DNA of 16,825 nt from Vairimorpha ceranae (Eukaryota > Microsporidia > Nosematidae), in contig NW_020169377.1 in NCBI RefSeq assembly GCF_000988165.1, positions 1 through 16,825 on the forward strand. The letters are read 5' to 3'. Positions 6,938-14,519 of this stretch are shown in pieces. Below the pieces are notes generated by a model. It saw nothing but the letters and a program-made list of their open reading frames with translations, was not told the origin of the DNA and did not search any database. Numbering within the stretch: the first letter of the stretch is position 1; each line of letters opens with the position of its first letter. The position numbers and the translations under genes are program-made.

Positions 6938-8497
6938 ATGTTCTTTTGCGTTTTATTTATAAGTACATCAAATATTCCCAGCTCTGATTTAAATTACCTA
7001 AATAACCAATTTTACAGGAACTTATATAATGCTGCTAACACAACAGAGAATACACTGCAAAATAGAATATTTAAAAACTTATTATGTAATGACAAGATGA
7101 AAACAGAATATCAAGCAGACTCTAAACGTAATCAAAGTACTAATAAATTCTGTTTATACAGTGATAGTAGATATGAAAAACAAGAGCAAAATACTTATAA
7201 AAAAAATAATTTTTTTATATTGCTTAATAAAGATAAAAAGGAGCCTTCTCAAAGCACAGAATCCGCAATTTCTTTTGATCGGGATTGTTTAACGAAGATA
7301 AGTGCAAACCAAATATTTAAAAATAAAGGCAAAGATATTCCCCAATACTGCAATGATATTTTAAGCGCTACAGACATAACTAAAAAAAAATTGTCTATGA
7401 CAAAGAATAATAATTTTGCTACGCAATCTAACATGTTTTGTGATTTAAGTTTACCTAAGCAAGCAAATAGCATATTAACAAATCAAGAAGATGAATCTTT
7501 GAGTAAACAATTAATACCAAGTTGTACTGATAAGTTTATAGGACCCAATAACAAGAAACATGACGACATAGTTATCGAAAATGATTTGTTTAAAGATATT
7601 GACATTGATAGATACATTAATTGGGAGCCTAGTGAGTATGATGATAAAAAAATTATTTTTCAACAGTTTGATTTCGAACATAATAATAATAACAAGTCAG
7701 TTGATTTCGATTTAATACATTATGCTTCGGACAACTATGCTGGCGAACGTAAAAAAGAATTTGGCGAATATAATAATATTAATAATAATAAATTTTTTAA
7801 TAATGACGATTTGAATCCAAATGATACAAAAGAACAAGAAAGAAGAAATACAGATTTTAAGCTAGATAAAAATACCTCTAAGAGCTTTTCACCCAAATGT
7901 TCGAATTCAGTGCTTTTTGATATTTTAAATAAAAATAAAAAAGAATTACAAGCGCTTAAGGATAAGTTTTTTGTTGATATAAAAAAACAATCAAACAAAT
8001 GTCAAACTTATCCCAACTTGACTGTAAATTCTAAACATCGTAAAATTCGTGAAAAAATATCTAATCATCTTAAATGGTTTAATACTTTTGCAACTGTAAC
8101 TTTTACACCTCTTATGAGAGACATTGAAACTCTTTATTTGCCAGAAAATACTAAAAAGCTACTTTGTGAATGGGTTGAATTTCTTAAAGAAGTTGCGCAG
8201 TTTATTAATAACTCTAAAAGCTATGTTTATGTACAAAAATTCAAACAATGTGATTTTATTGGAGATTTAACATTAATTATAAATATTATCAAAAGAATGA
8301 TTTTAAAATTTAAATTTGACGAATTCAAAAATTTATTGCAGCAAATTATTCAAAAACGTATAAATCCTATGTTTTTTGATTCGAAAGTTGAACAAATATT
8401 ATCGCAGATTTTGTGCAACATGCAAATGTTTATAAAAAAATTAAAACATTATAATACAAATATTACGAAATTGAAAGAGTTGATAAGTAAATTTTAG
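6938..8497 (+). CDS. Putative secreted Asn-rich hypothetical protein, 519 aa
   Basis: This is the only long intact gene in the window. The start is well supported: a TGA stop lies in frame just upstream, followed by the CCC motif, and the next 519 codons are open to TAG. The N-terminus MFFCVLFISTSNIPS is hydrophobic and short, and looks like a signal peptide. Residues of about 20-350 are polar and low in complexity, rich in Asn, Lys, Asp and Ser, with Asn runs such as HNNNNKS and NNINNNKFFNNDD near 250-290. Residues of about 365-519 look like a folded, helix-rich domain (for example LKWFNTFATVTF, TKKLLCEWVEFLKEV, LTLIINIIKRMILKF, FDEFKNLLQQIIQK). No catalytic motif or transmembrane anchor is visible beyond the leader. 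Secretion with a disordered middle and a helical C-terminus would suit a host-exposed or spore-surface protein, but that is inference. I do not recognise the family. An AATAAA signal lies 70 bases downstream. Confidence 0.85.
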   Translation: MFFCVLFISTSNIPSSDLNYLNNQFYRNLYNAANTTENTLQNRIFKNLLCNDKMKTEYQADSKRNQSTNKFCLYSDSRYEKQEQNTYKKNNFFILLNKDKKEPSQSTESAISFDRDCLTKISANQIFKNKGKDIPQYCNDILSATDITKKKLSMTKNNNFATQSNMFCDLSLPKQANSILTNQEDESLSKQLIPSCTDKFIGPNNKKHDDIVIENDLFKDIDIDRYINWEPSEYDDKKIIFQQFDFEHNNNNKSVDFDLIHYASDNYAGERKKEFGEYNNINNNKFFNNDDLNPNDTKEQERRNTDFKLDKNTSKSFSPKCSNSVLFDILNKNKKELQALKDKFFVDIKKQSNKCQTYPNLTVNSKHRKIREKISNHLKWFNTFATVTFTPLMRDIETLYLPENTKKLLCEWVEFLKEVAQFINNSKSYVYVQKFKQCDFIGDLTLIINIIKRMILKFKFDEFKNLLQQIIQKRINPMFFDSKVEQILSQILCNMQMFIKKLKHYNTNITKLKELISKF

Positions 8498-8566
8498 TAA
8501 TTAACATATAATTTTGTTGCTTGTAGTTTGCAAAATAGTTATTGGCACTATTTTTTAATGTAAAAA

Positions 8567-8572
8567 AATAAA
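8567..8572 (+). terminator. Possible polyadenylation signal AATAAA
   Basis: AATAAA lies 70 bases after the stop of the 519-aa gene in AT-rich DNA. It is suitably placed, but the hexamer is common by chance at this composition. Confidence 0.35.
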
Positions 8573-8626
8573 GTATTAAATTATTTAGCTGCAGGATAGT
8601 ATTTTCTTTTATATTTGACTTATTGC

Positions 8627-8794
8627 TTAAGTGAAACCACTGAACAAATTTGGTGATAGCTTCAGCTCTTCTCCATTCTTTGGTACATTTATGTCATCTC
8701 TTCTTCGGTACTCCAACGAGATACTCCCAATAGTCTTCTTAAATGTCACCGATTGGATGTAAGCTTCAATTCGGGCTGTAACATCTAGCCTCTT
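8627..8794 (-). pseudogene. LINE retrotransposon ORF, C-terminal end (copy A)
   Basis: A minus-strand frame of 55 codons without ATG runs from just after a TAA (8795-8797) to TAA 8627-8629. It is richer in GC than its surroundings and reads like coding sequence: RIEAYIQSVTFKKTIGSI, SLEYRRRDDINVP, NGEELKLSPNLFSGFT. It aligns over about 26 residues with the end of the LINE remnant at 9066-9661: I..Y..S...K.T..S...L...R is shared, roughly 8 identities plus conservative changes. I infer that it is the extreme C-terminus of a related non-LTR reverse transcriptase, 5'-truncated on insertion as is usual for LINEs. The link to LINEs rests on the neighbouring copy; alone it would be unidentified. Confidence 0.5.
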
Positions 8795-9065
8795 TTAATT
8801 AAAAAAGTTAATTAAATATAATTTTAACAATAAAATTTTTTTTACAAGCAAAGATTGGCAGGAAGTATTGTCATAAGTCAATTATGATGAAAAACGTTAT
8901 AATGTATCGTAACCATTAGACAGGATCACGAATTTAAAATAAGTTTTAAAAGTGCTTTTGTTATCAAAAAGTGGATTGTTTTGACAGTCTTGAAACGTTT
9001 CTCTTTTGAGTGCATTCTTTTATAATTCAATAGGGGTTAAAAAAAGATTATTTTTTACAATAAAG

Positions 9066-9661
9066 TGTGATCGAATGTTACACACGATTACATGAGAAGA
9101 CATAATGAGGCCTTTAGATGTATACATCTTTCATTATGTATTAAATACAATTTAGTTAAATCAAGGAAAATAGAAATTATCCCATACAGGATTACAAATT
9201 AGTGGGAAAGTAAAAATTTGGGCAGATACAAGAATACTTACAGGCATTAAAATTAAATAAAACAAACTTGACATATTCATAGTGAATAAAATTAAGAAAG
9301 TGTTAGTCATAGTTGAAATAGAAATTACAAGCTTTAATTATTTAAAAACTGTCGAAGTCGAGAAAAGAAATAAATATGAAGAGTATTAGCTAATTATTGT
9401 AAAGCCCTATATGGCTATAAAACGAAAGATATCCCCTACATGATGACTTGGGAAGATATTGTAACGAATTATAATGAGCAATACAGGAAAGAAATTGATA
9501 TAGACAACCATATTGTGACTTATGTTCGGTCCAGAGTGCTAAAATTGACTTTAGAAAGCATGCCTTTGATAGCTTGGAGATGAGTTGAAATTGAAGAAAT
9601 TATTTCAGGAGTACAAGAGTTTATTTACATAGGTGCTGAAAAGAGACGGCCGAATTATTAA
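9066..9661 (+). pseudogene. LINE retrotransposon ORF, C-terminal zinc/endonuclease region (copy B)
   Basis: This is the 3' end of a non-LTR retrotransposon of the kind with a C-terminal restriction-like endonuclease (R2/R4/Dong type). In three frames it shows, in order: a short CDRMLHT run (9066-9086) resembling the end of the Cys-His knuckle; RRHNEAFRCIHLSLC (9095-9139), matching the YxRRHN.V...IH..LC pattern after the knuckle; ADTRILTG; NKLDIFIVNKIKKV then VIVEIEITSFNYL, equivalent to the KPDI...(x12-14)..E/D.....D PD-(D/E)XK nuclease core with Pro changed to Leu; VEVEKRNKYE; then LANYCKALYGYKTKDIP and MTWEDIVTNYNEQY running to a TGA at 9581-9583. The reverse transcriptase domain is absent, so the copy is 5'-truncated. 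Stops and frameshifts make it dead. R2/R4-type is an inference from the domain order; the retroelement nature is likely. Confidence 0.65.
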
Positions 9662-10092
9662 GTATTCGTAAACATTGTTTAATATGTATAAAGAAGAAAT
9701 TTTACTTAACATTAAATTATTATGTTTAAAATAGAAATGAACAACGAACATGGGTTGAAAACCACATGATATTGTACAATATTTGTAAGGCAGGATTTCT
9801 TTCAAATAATACAATTATAAACTTTTCAATCTTATAAATTTTTAGAAGTTTATATAAAATGATGGTGAAATATTTATTTAGAGAGCTTCTTATATTTAAT
9901 ATCTTATCAAGTATTATTAAACATATATATAATACGTTACTAATTTCAAAACTTTATATTTATATAATAAAACAAAATATCAAAACTCATTTTAACAATA
10001 AAAATTTTAATTTATAAAACAAAAACGATTTATAATATACGTTTTGCGTAATTAATATATCTTTTTTGGGATGTATAAAAATAAACGTTTTT
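9662..10092. other. AT-rich stretch without a recognisable gene
   Basis: Nothing is visible beyond AT-rich low complexity. It probably includes the untranslated tail of LINE copy B. The minus-strand ORF at 9605-9814 overlaps the LINE remnant and is a shadow. Confidence 0.4.
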
Positions 10093-10109
10093 GTGGTATT
10101 AATTACCAC
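10093..10109. promoter_or_regulatory. Palindrome GTGGTA-TTAAT-TACCAC
   Basis: Perfect six-base inverted arms are separated by five bases. The same half-sites lie upstream of the 519-aa gene (6861-6900). There is no convincing gene directly downstream; the nearest is the short frame at 10249. It could be a protein-binding site or a chance palindrome. Confidence 0.25.
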
Positions 10110-10248
10110 ATGAACCAACGAGTGAAAACTTTTCGTAGAAGTATCAACATATTTATAATAGCAAAAATATTTAGGCCTTTAATCAGACATATCATTAAAA
10201 CACGTTCCATTGGCTACTAAAACTATAAAAAAGAATATATAAATAAAT

Positions 10249-10458
10249 ATGTTTAGTTCAAACTACTCTTCTTTCAACAGTCCAAGTGGTTCGGAATACA
10301 AGGCTTGTCACCGAAACAGGACTAACAAACAAATACCTCCTTCAAGCCACAAGAGCTTGATCACGGAAGCGCCCCAACTGAAGAACTGCCTTGTTTTTAA
10401 GCGCTTGCCCGTATTTCTACAGTTTTATTTAGTGAAAGTAAATAACATAAATTCTTGA
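10249..10458 (+). other. GC-richer patch with short ORF, unidentified
   Basis: From about 10260 to 10410 the composition is clearly less AT-rich than on either side, and all three plus frames have open stretches. One frame has an ATG: MFSSNYSSFNSPSGSEYKAC, 69 codons. Another reads LVTETGLTNKYLLQATRA without an ATG and with two stops. The unusual composition suggests a fragment of a younger insertion or a transferred element. I do not recognise any of the frames, and no strand can be preferred. Confidence 0.25.
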
Positions 10459-10520
10459 TAGCATAAAACGGGTCTTCTTTAGAAGTTTGCACACCTTTTT
10501 TTCAATAATAAAAATAAGGG

Positions 10521-10760
10521 TTAAAAAATTATTTGAAACAAAAAAATAGTAACCTGGATGATTGGTAAGAAACTTCTAAAGATAAACAGATCCCAAATTT
10601 CTCTGTGGTTGTTGCCGTTATTAAAAGGAAGCAATCCCTGTTTAAAGTAAAGTTTAAGTAAGTTATTTATTGAAGGCTCTCTGTGGCCTATATTACTAAT
10701 TTCGTTTTTACGATTAGTGTTACGGAAATTTTTATTTGGATGCTTTTCTAATTCTTCCAT
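10521..10760 (-). CDS. Small hypothetical protein, 79 aa, with CCC start motif
   Basis: The minus-strand ATG at 10760 is preceded by CCCC (complement of GGGG at 10768-10771) and AAGAAAA, the same type of microsporidian start-site motif seen before the 519-aa gene. The product starts MEELEKHPNKNFRNTNRK, is polar for about 50 residues, and ends in a hydrophobic stretch (DLFIFRSFLPIIQVTIFLFQ) that could be a single C-terminal membrane segment. No domain is recognised. It could instead be the start of a longer, broken gene, but I found no continuation in other frames. The start motif is the main support. Confidence 0.4.
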   Translation of the reverse strand: MEELEKHPNKNFRNTNRKNEISNIGHREPSINNLLKLYFKQGLLPFNNGNNHREIWDLFIFRSFLPIIQVTIFLFQIIF

Positions 10761-10771
10761 TTTTCTTGGGG

Positions 10772-11089
10772 TGAAGAATAAAAATTTATTTTAATAATAA
10801 TTTTTTTTCTAGAAAATTCATAATTTTTTGAGGATTAATAAAGAAATTTCTTTACATGTGAATATATACCACAGTTGTAGAGTCAATTTTTAATTTTAAA
10901 AAGCTCTTATAAAAACCATTTTGTTTTTTATTTTTACATTTTTTTCTAAAATCTGTTGAAGTTAATTTATATTTAATATCCGATATGTAATTACTTTAGG
11001 AATAAAAAAACAATACCAGTGAACTGTGTTTGTGTTTCAAATAATTTTTATTAGAGTGAAAAACAATTTAAAATTTTTGTTAATTTTTA
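10772..11089. other. AT-rich spacer
   Basis: No gene is visible. It lies between the start of the small minus-strand ORF and the Merlin remnant. It should contain the 5' end of that element, but I could not define a terminal repeat. Confidence 0.35.
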
Positions 11090-11909
11090 CCCTTATGCGG
11101 ATAGGAATTGATGATCCCATGTTTACAGATATCGCCAAATTAAATAAAAGGATTTTCTTTTTGAAAAGAGTATTATTTCCTAAAGCGTGTTGCATGTACA
11201 AATTGCAATACAAGGTGTAGTTTTTTGCCTGTAAATGGTACTCCTAAACTTCTAGTATATAGATGTCCTAGAAAAGGTTTTCAAAAAAGACACTCGTTGT
11301 TTCAGGCTGACATACCATTGCCCAAGGTTTTACATCTAATTTATTGTCTTATCTTAGACGTAAGCTATTTCAAACTGTGACAACTTTTTTCTTTTTAAAT
11401 GCAACAATTGCAAAATATAAATTCTTGCCTTTTGTATACTATAACGAATATTTGGAAGAAAATCCCGCTTTACTTGGCGGTGCCGGTATTATAGTTGAGG
11501 TAGATAAAAATGTCTGTATCGCCAAAAAATCATAAGCAATCCTACAAGCCTTGACGATACAAGAGATGCTATATGGATTGTAGGAAGGATAGATAGAACA
11601 AACAAGTGCAACTTTTTTTTTGTTCGTGTGATAGATAGAACTATTGCTCCACTGATGGAAGCAATACACAGTTATATTAAAAAGAAAGTATACTATATAT
11701 TGGTGGCCATGCCTCGTATCCAGCTGTCTCAAGGAATTTTTAATTATAGGCACAATATTCTATACAATTCGATTGGATTTAAAGCAAATGATGGCACCCA
11801 TATCAAAAATATAGAAGGCTTTTGGGGTCATATGAAAGCAATGATGAGAAAAAAAAACGGCGTTCATAGGAAGAGCATTGATGACTGGACAACCCAGCAT
11901 ACTTTTTAA
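11090..11909 (+). pseudogene. Merlin/ISXO2-like transposase, second copy, frameshifted
   Basis: This is a relic of the same transposase superfamily as 4729-5522 but clearly a different lineage, richer in GC and better preserved. The N-terminal zinc ribbon is recognisable: CTNCNTRCSFLPVNG then VYRCPRKGFQKRHSLFQ (11195-11310), followed by ADIPLPKVLHLIYCL. A shifted frame gives ENPALLGGAGIIVEVDKNV (family GG.G..VEIDE), with the first catalytic Asp kept, ending at TAA 11533-11535. Another frame gives LDDTRDAIWIVGRIDRTNK, FFFVRVIDRTIAPL, then SIGFKANDGTH and IEGFWGHMKAMMRKKNGV, the NHS.GF...DGTHTN.IEG.W block, to TAA at 11907-11909. The HTDG.PSYP block survives only out of frame as GGHASYPAV, with its Asp changed to Gly. 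There are two or three frameshifts. It is inactive. Confidence 0.88.
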
Positions 11910-12012
11910 TGAAGATATATTTTAGGTAGGAGTATTGAAGAAGTTTCGAGTATATTTGTAGTAGTTCTAAAGTGTTTTTTAAATTAATCATTTAATTTAT
12001 AATTTTTTACCC

Positions 12013-12198
12013 CTATTTTTTTATTTTCTCTTGATAGGTAAAACTTCTATGTAAGGCCCGCAACTTCTCTGCGCATTAGTTTTTGATCTCACCTGAGAGA
12101 GTACATTTTATCAAATAATGTTATAAATCTTCTAGTGGTCCATCATACAGGAAACGTTTACTTCTATAAACCACTGGAATTCTGTTAGAAGTTGCCAT
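12013..12198 (-). pseudogene. ORF Z: unidentified decayed ORF, last of a three-ORF minus-strand cluster
   Basis: It starts MATSNRIPVVYRSKRFLYDG at 12198, nine bases after the stop of ORF Y, and stays in one frame for 61 codons to TAG 12013-12015. Two TAA codons interrupt it (codons 26 and 41), each one base change from a sense codon. The text between and after them still reads like protein (HYLIKCTLSGEIKN, CAEKLRALHRSFTYQ). No domain is recognised. The short gap to ORF Y suggests that the three ORFs belonged together. It is a decayed short gene, or the first part of a longer one cut off near the Merlin remnant. Confidence 0.45.
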
Positions 12199-12594
12199 GC
12201 GTGATGATTACTTGACTAGATTACATCTTAATCTAGTATATATTCTAATCTTTCGATTGTTGACTTTCTGTATGACATATTTGATTTGTGAATCTTTTAT
12301 GTCACACTTATTTGCCAATGATGCGGCTACTGAGATGTTCAGAATTCTTCTACTTCGTAGTACATCAATTATTTTTGTTGCAATAAGTCTGATATCACCA
12401 TTTTCATAGTCATTACCGACAAATCTTTTTAACCATCTTTATATTCTAGAACACCATAAGTACATTATTTCCTTCGGATTTATCGAAATAATAGTTTTGT
12501 TGTGCTTTTCCTATTTTATGCTTTAAATTTGCTCAGACTTGCCTGTATATAAATTCGTTCAATTTTAAAGTCGCCCATCATTTTGTTAGAGATA

Positions 12595-12619
12595 CAGTTA
12601 ACCCCGGTAAATTGAGACA
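12595..12619 (+). repeat. pogo-like element left TIR
   Basis: It starts CAGTTAACCCCGG and pairs with 14435-14459. TA at 12593-12594 is the target duplication. Confidence 0.85.
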
Positions 12620-12649
12620 CATTTGAACATTAAAATTTTAGTTTTTAAA

Positions 12650-14312
12650 AAAATGGCTCTATTTGCCGATCATTTTGCCCCAATTTTTAGAAGTCTTTAT
12701 TTTAAAGAATTTGTTTTTTAAAAGAAAACGTATATCGTAAAATGCTAAAAAACGAATCATGAAATAATTTTAGACTTTATTTGCTTTTTTTTTATGATCC
12801 ATCCTGTTAAGTCACCATTATTATTATAGCCAGAATTTTCTTTATGTAAATAATTTTTGGTGGTTTCGATTGATTTTAAAACTTGTTTTGGTATATCAAT
12901 ATCGTTTTTAAAAGTTTCGCTGGCCATGTTTTAATGTTTCTGCAATCTCGTTTTCAGTTAATTTATGCACTTCGCTGTTAATACATTATTTTTCTTCATC
13001 GATAAGACGCACATGCTTATTTTTAATCATTTCAATAATTCTATCATCTTTAATATTACAATCAACTATATTCTCTTTCGGAAAATCAATTATATCCCTA
13101 ATAGTAAACTTCTGGACTAGCCCAACTTGTAAATTGATTTATTCTTATTTTATGTAAGAATTATCCAAATCATGCTCAGCGGGCTTATTGTAAAACAAAG
13201 GAGATTTCTTAAAACATTAAATAATAGTCTTTGGTTCAACTTCATTCCAAGCTAAATAGAAAAATAAAATTGCATCCTTAATTGAATTATTTTTATATGC
13301 ATCAAAAATAGATATACTTAAATTATATATCCTGTATTTTAAATGCCTAATCAACTTTTTGAGAAATTTACATTTGAAAGATCTTATGATTCCTAAATCC
13401 AGTGGTTGAATGACTCCTATAATGCTTTGTGGCAAAGAAACAACTTTTATGTGACAATACAAAAAAGCGACTTTATGAGCAAGACAGTTGTCAACAAGCA
13501 GTAATACTTTGCAATTTTTTTGATTTCATATTCTCATTAAGATTACTGAGGTAAATACTAAAAATGGGGCTTGTCATGCAACTTTTCTTTAAATGTGTAT
13601 AATCTACATACCGGTGGGTATTAAAGTTGTTAAGAGATCTCGGCCTTTCAGTATTTCCTATAACCAATGGCATTAGCCTTTCCCCTTTTAAAGACACAGT
13701 AAATGCGAAGGTAATTCTTGTCAAAAGCTTTCTAAAGCCTTTAATAGGCGAAGTAAAGATTCTTTTGGCAAAAATTATACGAAAAAACAGTCCAGATTCA
13801 TACCATATTAGAAATGTCTTTTTTTATAATCTTTTAGAACCAATTAAATTTCTTCAATAGAGAATTCTAATGACCTAAAATTAATCTCAACCATTTCTGC
13901 TACAACCTTGAATGACTTAAGGCTCTTCCTTCTTTAAATCTACTTAAAGCTTCCTTTGATAGATTTAAATTTTCAATACCAAAATTATTTGCAAGTCTTC
14001 AGCCCTATTTTAAAAATATCGGCATAAATTAAATCATTTCTAGATTTCTAAAATCAATCCATACGTCAAGTGCATTTTTTATATCTTCAAACATACTAAC
14101 AGAAAAACGTTTAGCACTTGGGCAATTAAGATTTAAAATTGAGCTTTAATAATTGCCTTCTGTTTTAAAATCTTTCCGATAGTAGTTTTATAAATAGCCT
14201 TCTTAAATCTCATATCAAATATGTTTTTAAGTTGCGTATGAGTAGCTTTAGAATGCGCATCATTATATAAAATAATTTCATATTTTTCTTTCACCGATAA
14301 ATGCTGAGCCAT
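12650..14312 (-). pseudogene. pogo/Tigger-type (DDE_1 with CENP-B-like HTH) transposase, inactivated
   Basis: It would have bound the element's ends and catalysed transposition. The ATG at 14312 opens MAQHLSVKEKYEIILYND, then TQLKNIF and TTIGKILKQK, an N-terminal helix-turn-helix of the CENP-B/psq type. A second region, NFGIENLNLSKEALSRFKEG (near 13990-13930), matches the CENP-B HTH GI.NF..S..WL.RFK segment. The catalytic domain follows: WYESGLFFR near 13800, which should be MDESGLF, so the first Asp is Tyr; KGFRKLLTRITF; SLKGERLMPLVIGN; LLLVDNCLAHKVAF with the second Asp intact; VVSLPQSIIGVIQPLDLGII with the third Asp intact, 30 residues after the second (DD30D). The C-terminal tail includes IDFPKENIVDCNIKDD. 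Frameshifts and stops are frequent. The family is secure; the lower boundary is approximate. Confidence 0.88.
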
Positions 14313-14434
14313 AATAAATAGGGGTTATAAAAAAATCAAAAAAATTCTACTTAATTCACACAGTCGCATCGATTTGTAAGAGTAGACAAAAACAACCGTA
14401 AATATGGGTTTGTATTTTTTGTGATAAATCATTA

Positions 14435-14459
14435 TGTCTTGATTTGCCGGGGTTAAGTT
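14435..14459 (-). repeat. pogo-like element right TIR
   Basis: Reverse complement of the left TIR at 20 of 25 positions. TA at 14460-14461 is the target duplication. Confidence 0.85.
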
Positions 14460-14519
14460 TACAATGTTGTTTTATGATCCCGGGGAGATTACCCATTTGT
14501 AGTTGCTAATTACTTAGCT

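Larger units (their letters stand above)
12595..14459 (-). mobile_element. Full-length pogo-like (Tigger-type) DNA transposon with TIRs and TA duplication
   Basis: The left end is CAGTTAACCCCGGTAAATTG at 12595 onward. The right end, read on the minus strand from 14459, is AACTTAACCCCGGCAAATCA. The two agree at 20 of the first 25 positions. TA flanks both ends (12593-12594 and 14460-14461), as expected for pogo/Tc1-type insertion. The 1865-bp span includes a minus-strand transposase relic starting at 14312. CAGT plus TA and the DDE_1 transposase place it in the pogo/Tigger group. It is inserted within ORF Y. Confidence 0.88.
12208..14496 (-). pseudogene. ORF Y: unidentified gene interrupted by the pogo-like element
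   Basis: The ATG at 14496 opens MGNLPGIIKQHC and is cut after 35 bases by the transposon (12595-14459). Taking one copy of the TA duplication, the frame continues directly on the other side with ISNKMMGDFKIERIYIQ, about 37 open codons in all, to TAA near 12532. Two frameshifts later the text continues as HKIGKAQQNYYFDKSEG and then, from 12426 to the TAA at 12208-12210, a clean 72-codon frame including VGNDYENGDIRLIATKIID, RRILNISVAASLANKCDI and DSQIKYVIQKVNN. Without the insertion the product would be roughly 140 residues. I recognise no domain. It starts 23 bases after the stop of ORF X and ends nine bases before ORF Z. The continuity of frame across the insertion is the main evidence that this was a gene. 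Confidence 0.5.

Noticed and set aside
7249..7998. Minus-strand ORFs of 74 and 87 codons inside the 519-aa gene
   Set aside because: They are antisense to a long intact gene with a supported start and have hydrophobic shadow-type composition.
11439..11991. Minus-strand ORFs of 104 and 62 codons
   Set aside because: They are antisense to recognisable Merlin transposase blocks.
13627..13860. Plus-strand ORF of 77 codons
   Set aside because: Antisense to the catalytic domain of the pogo-like transposase.
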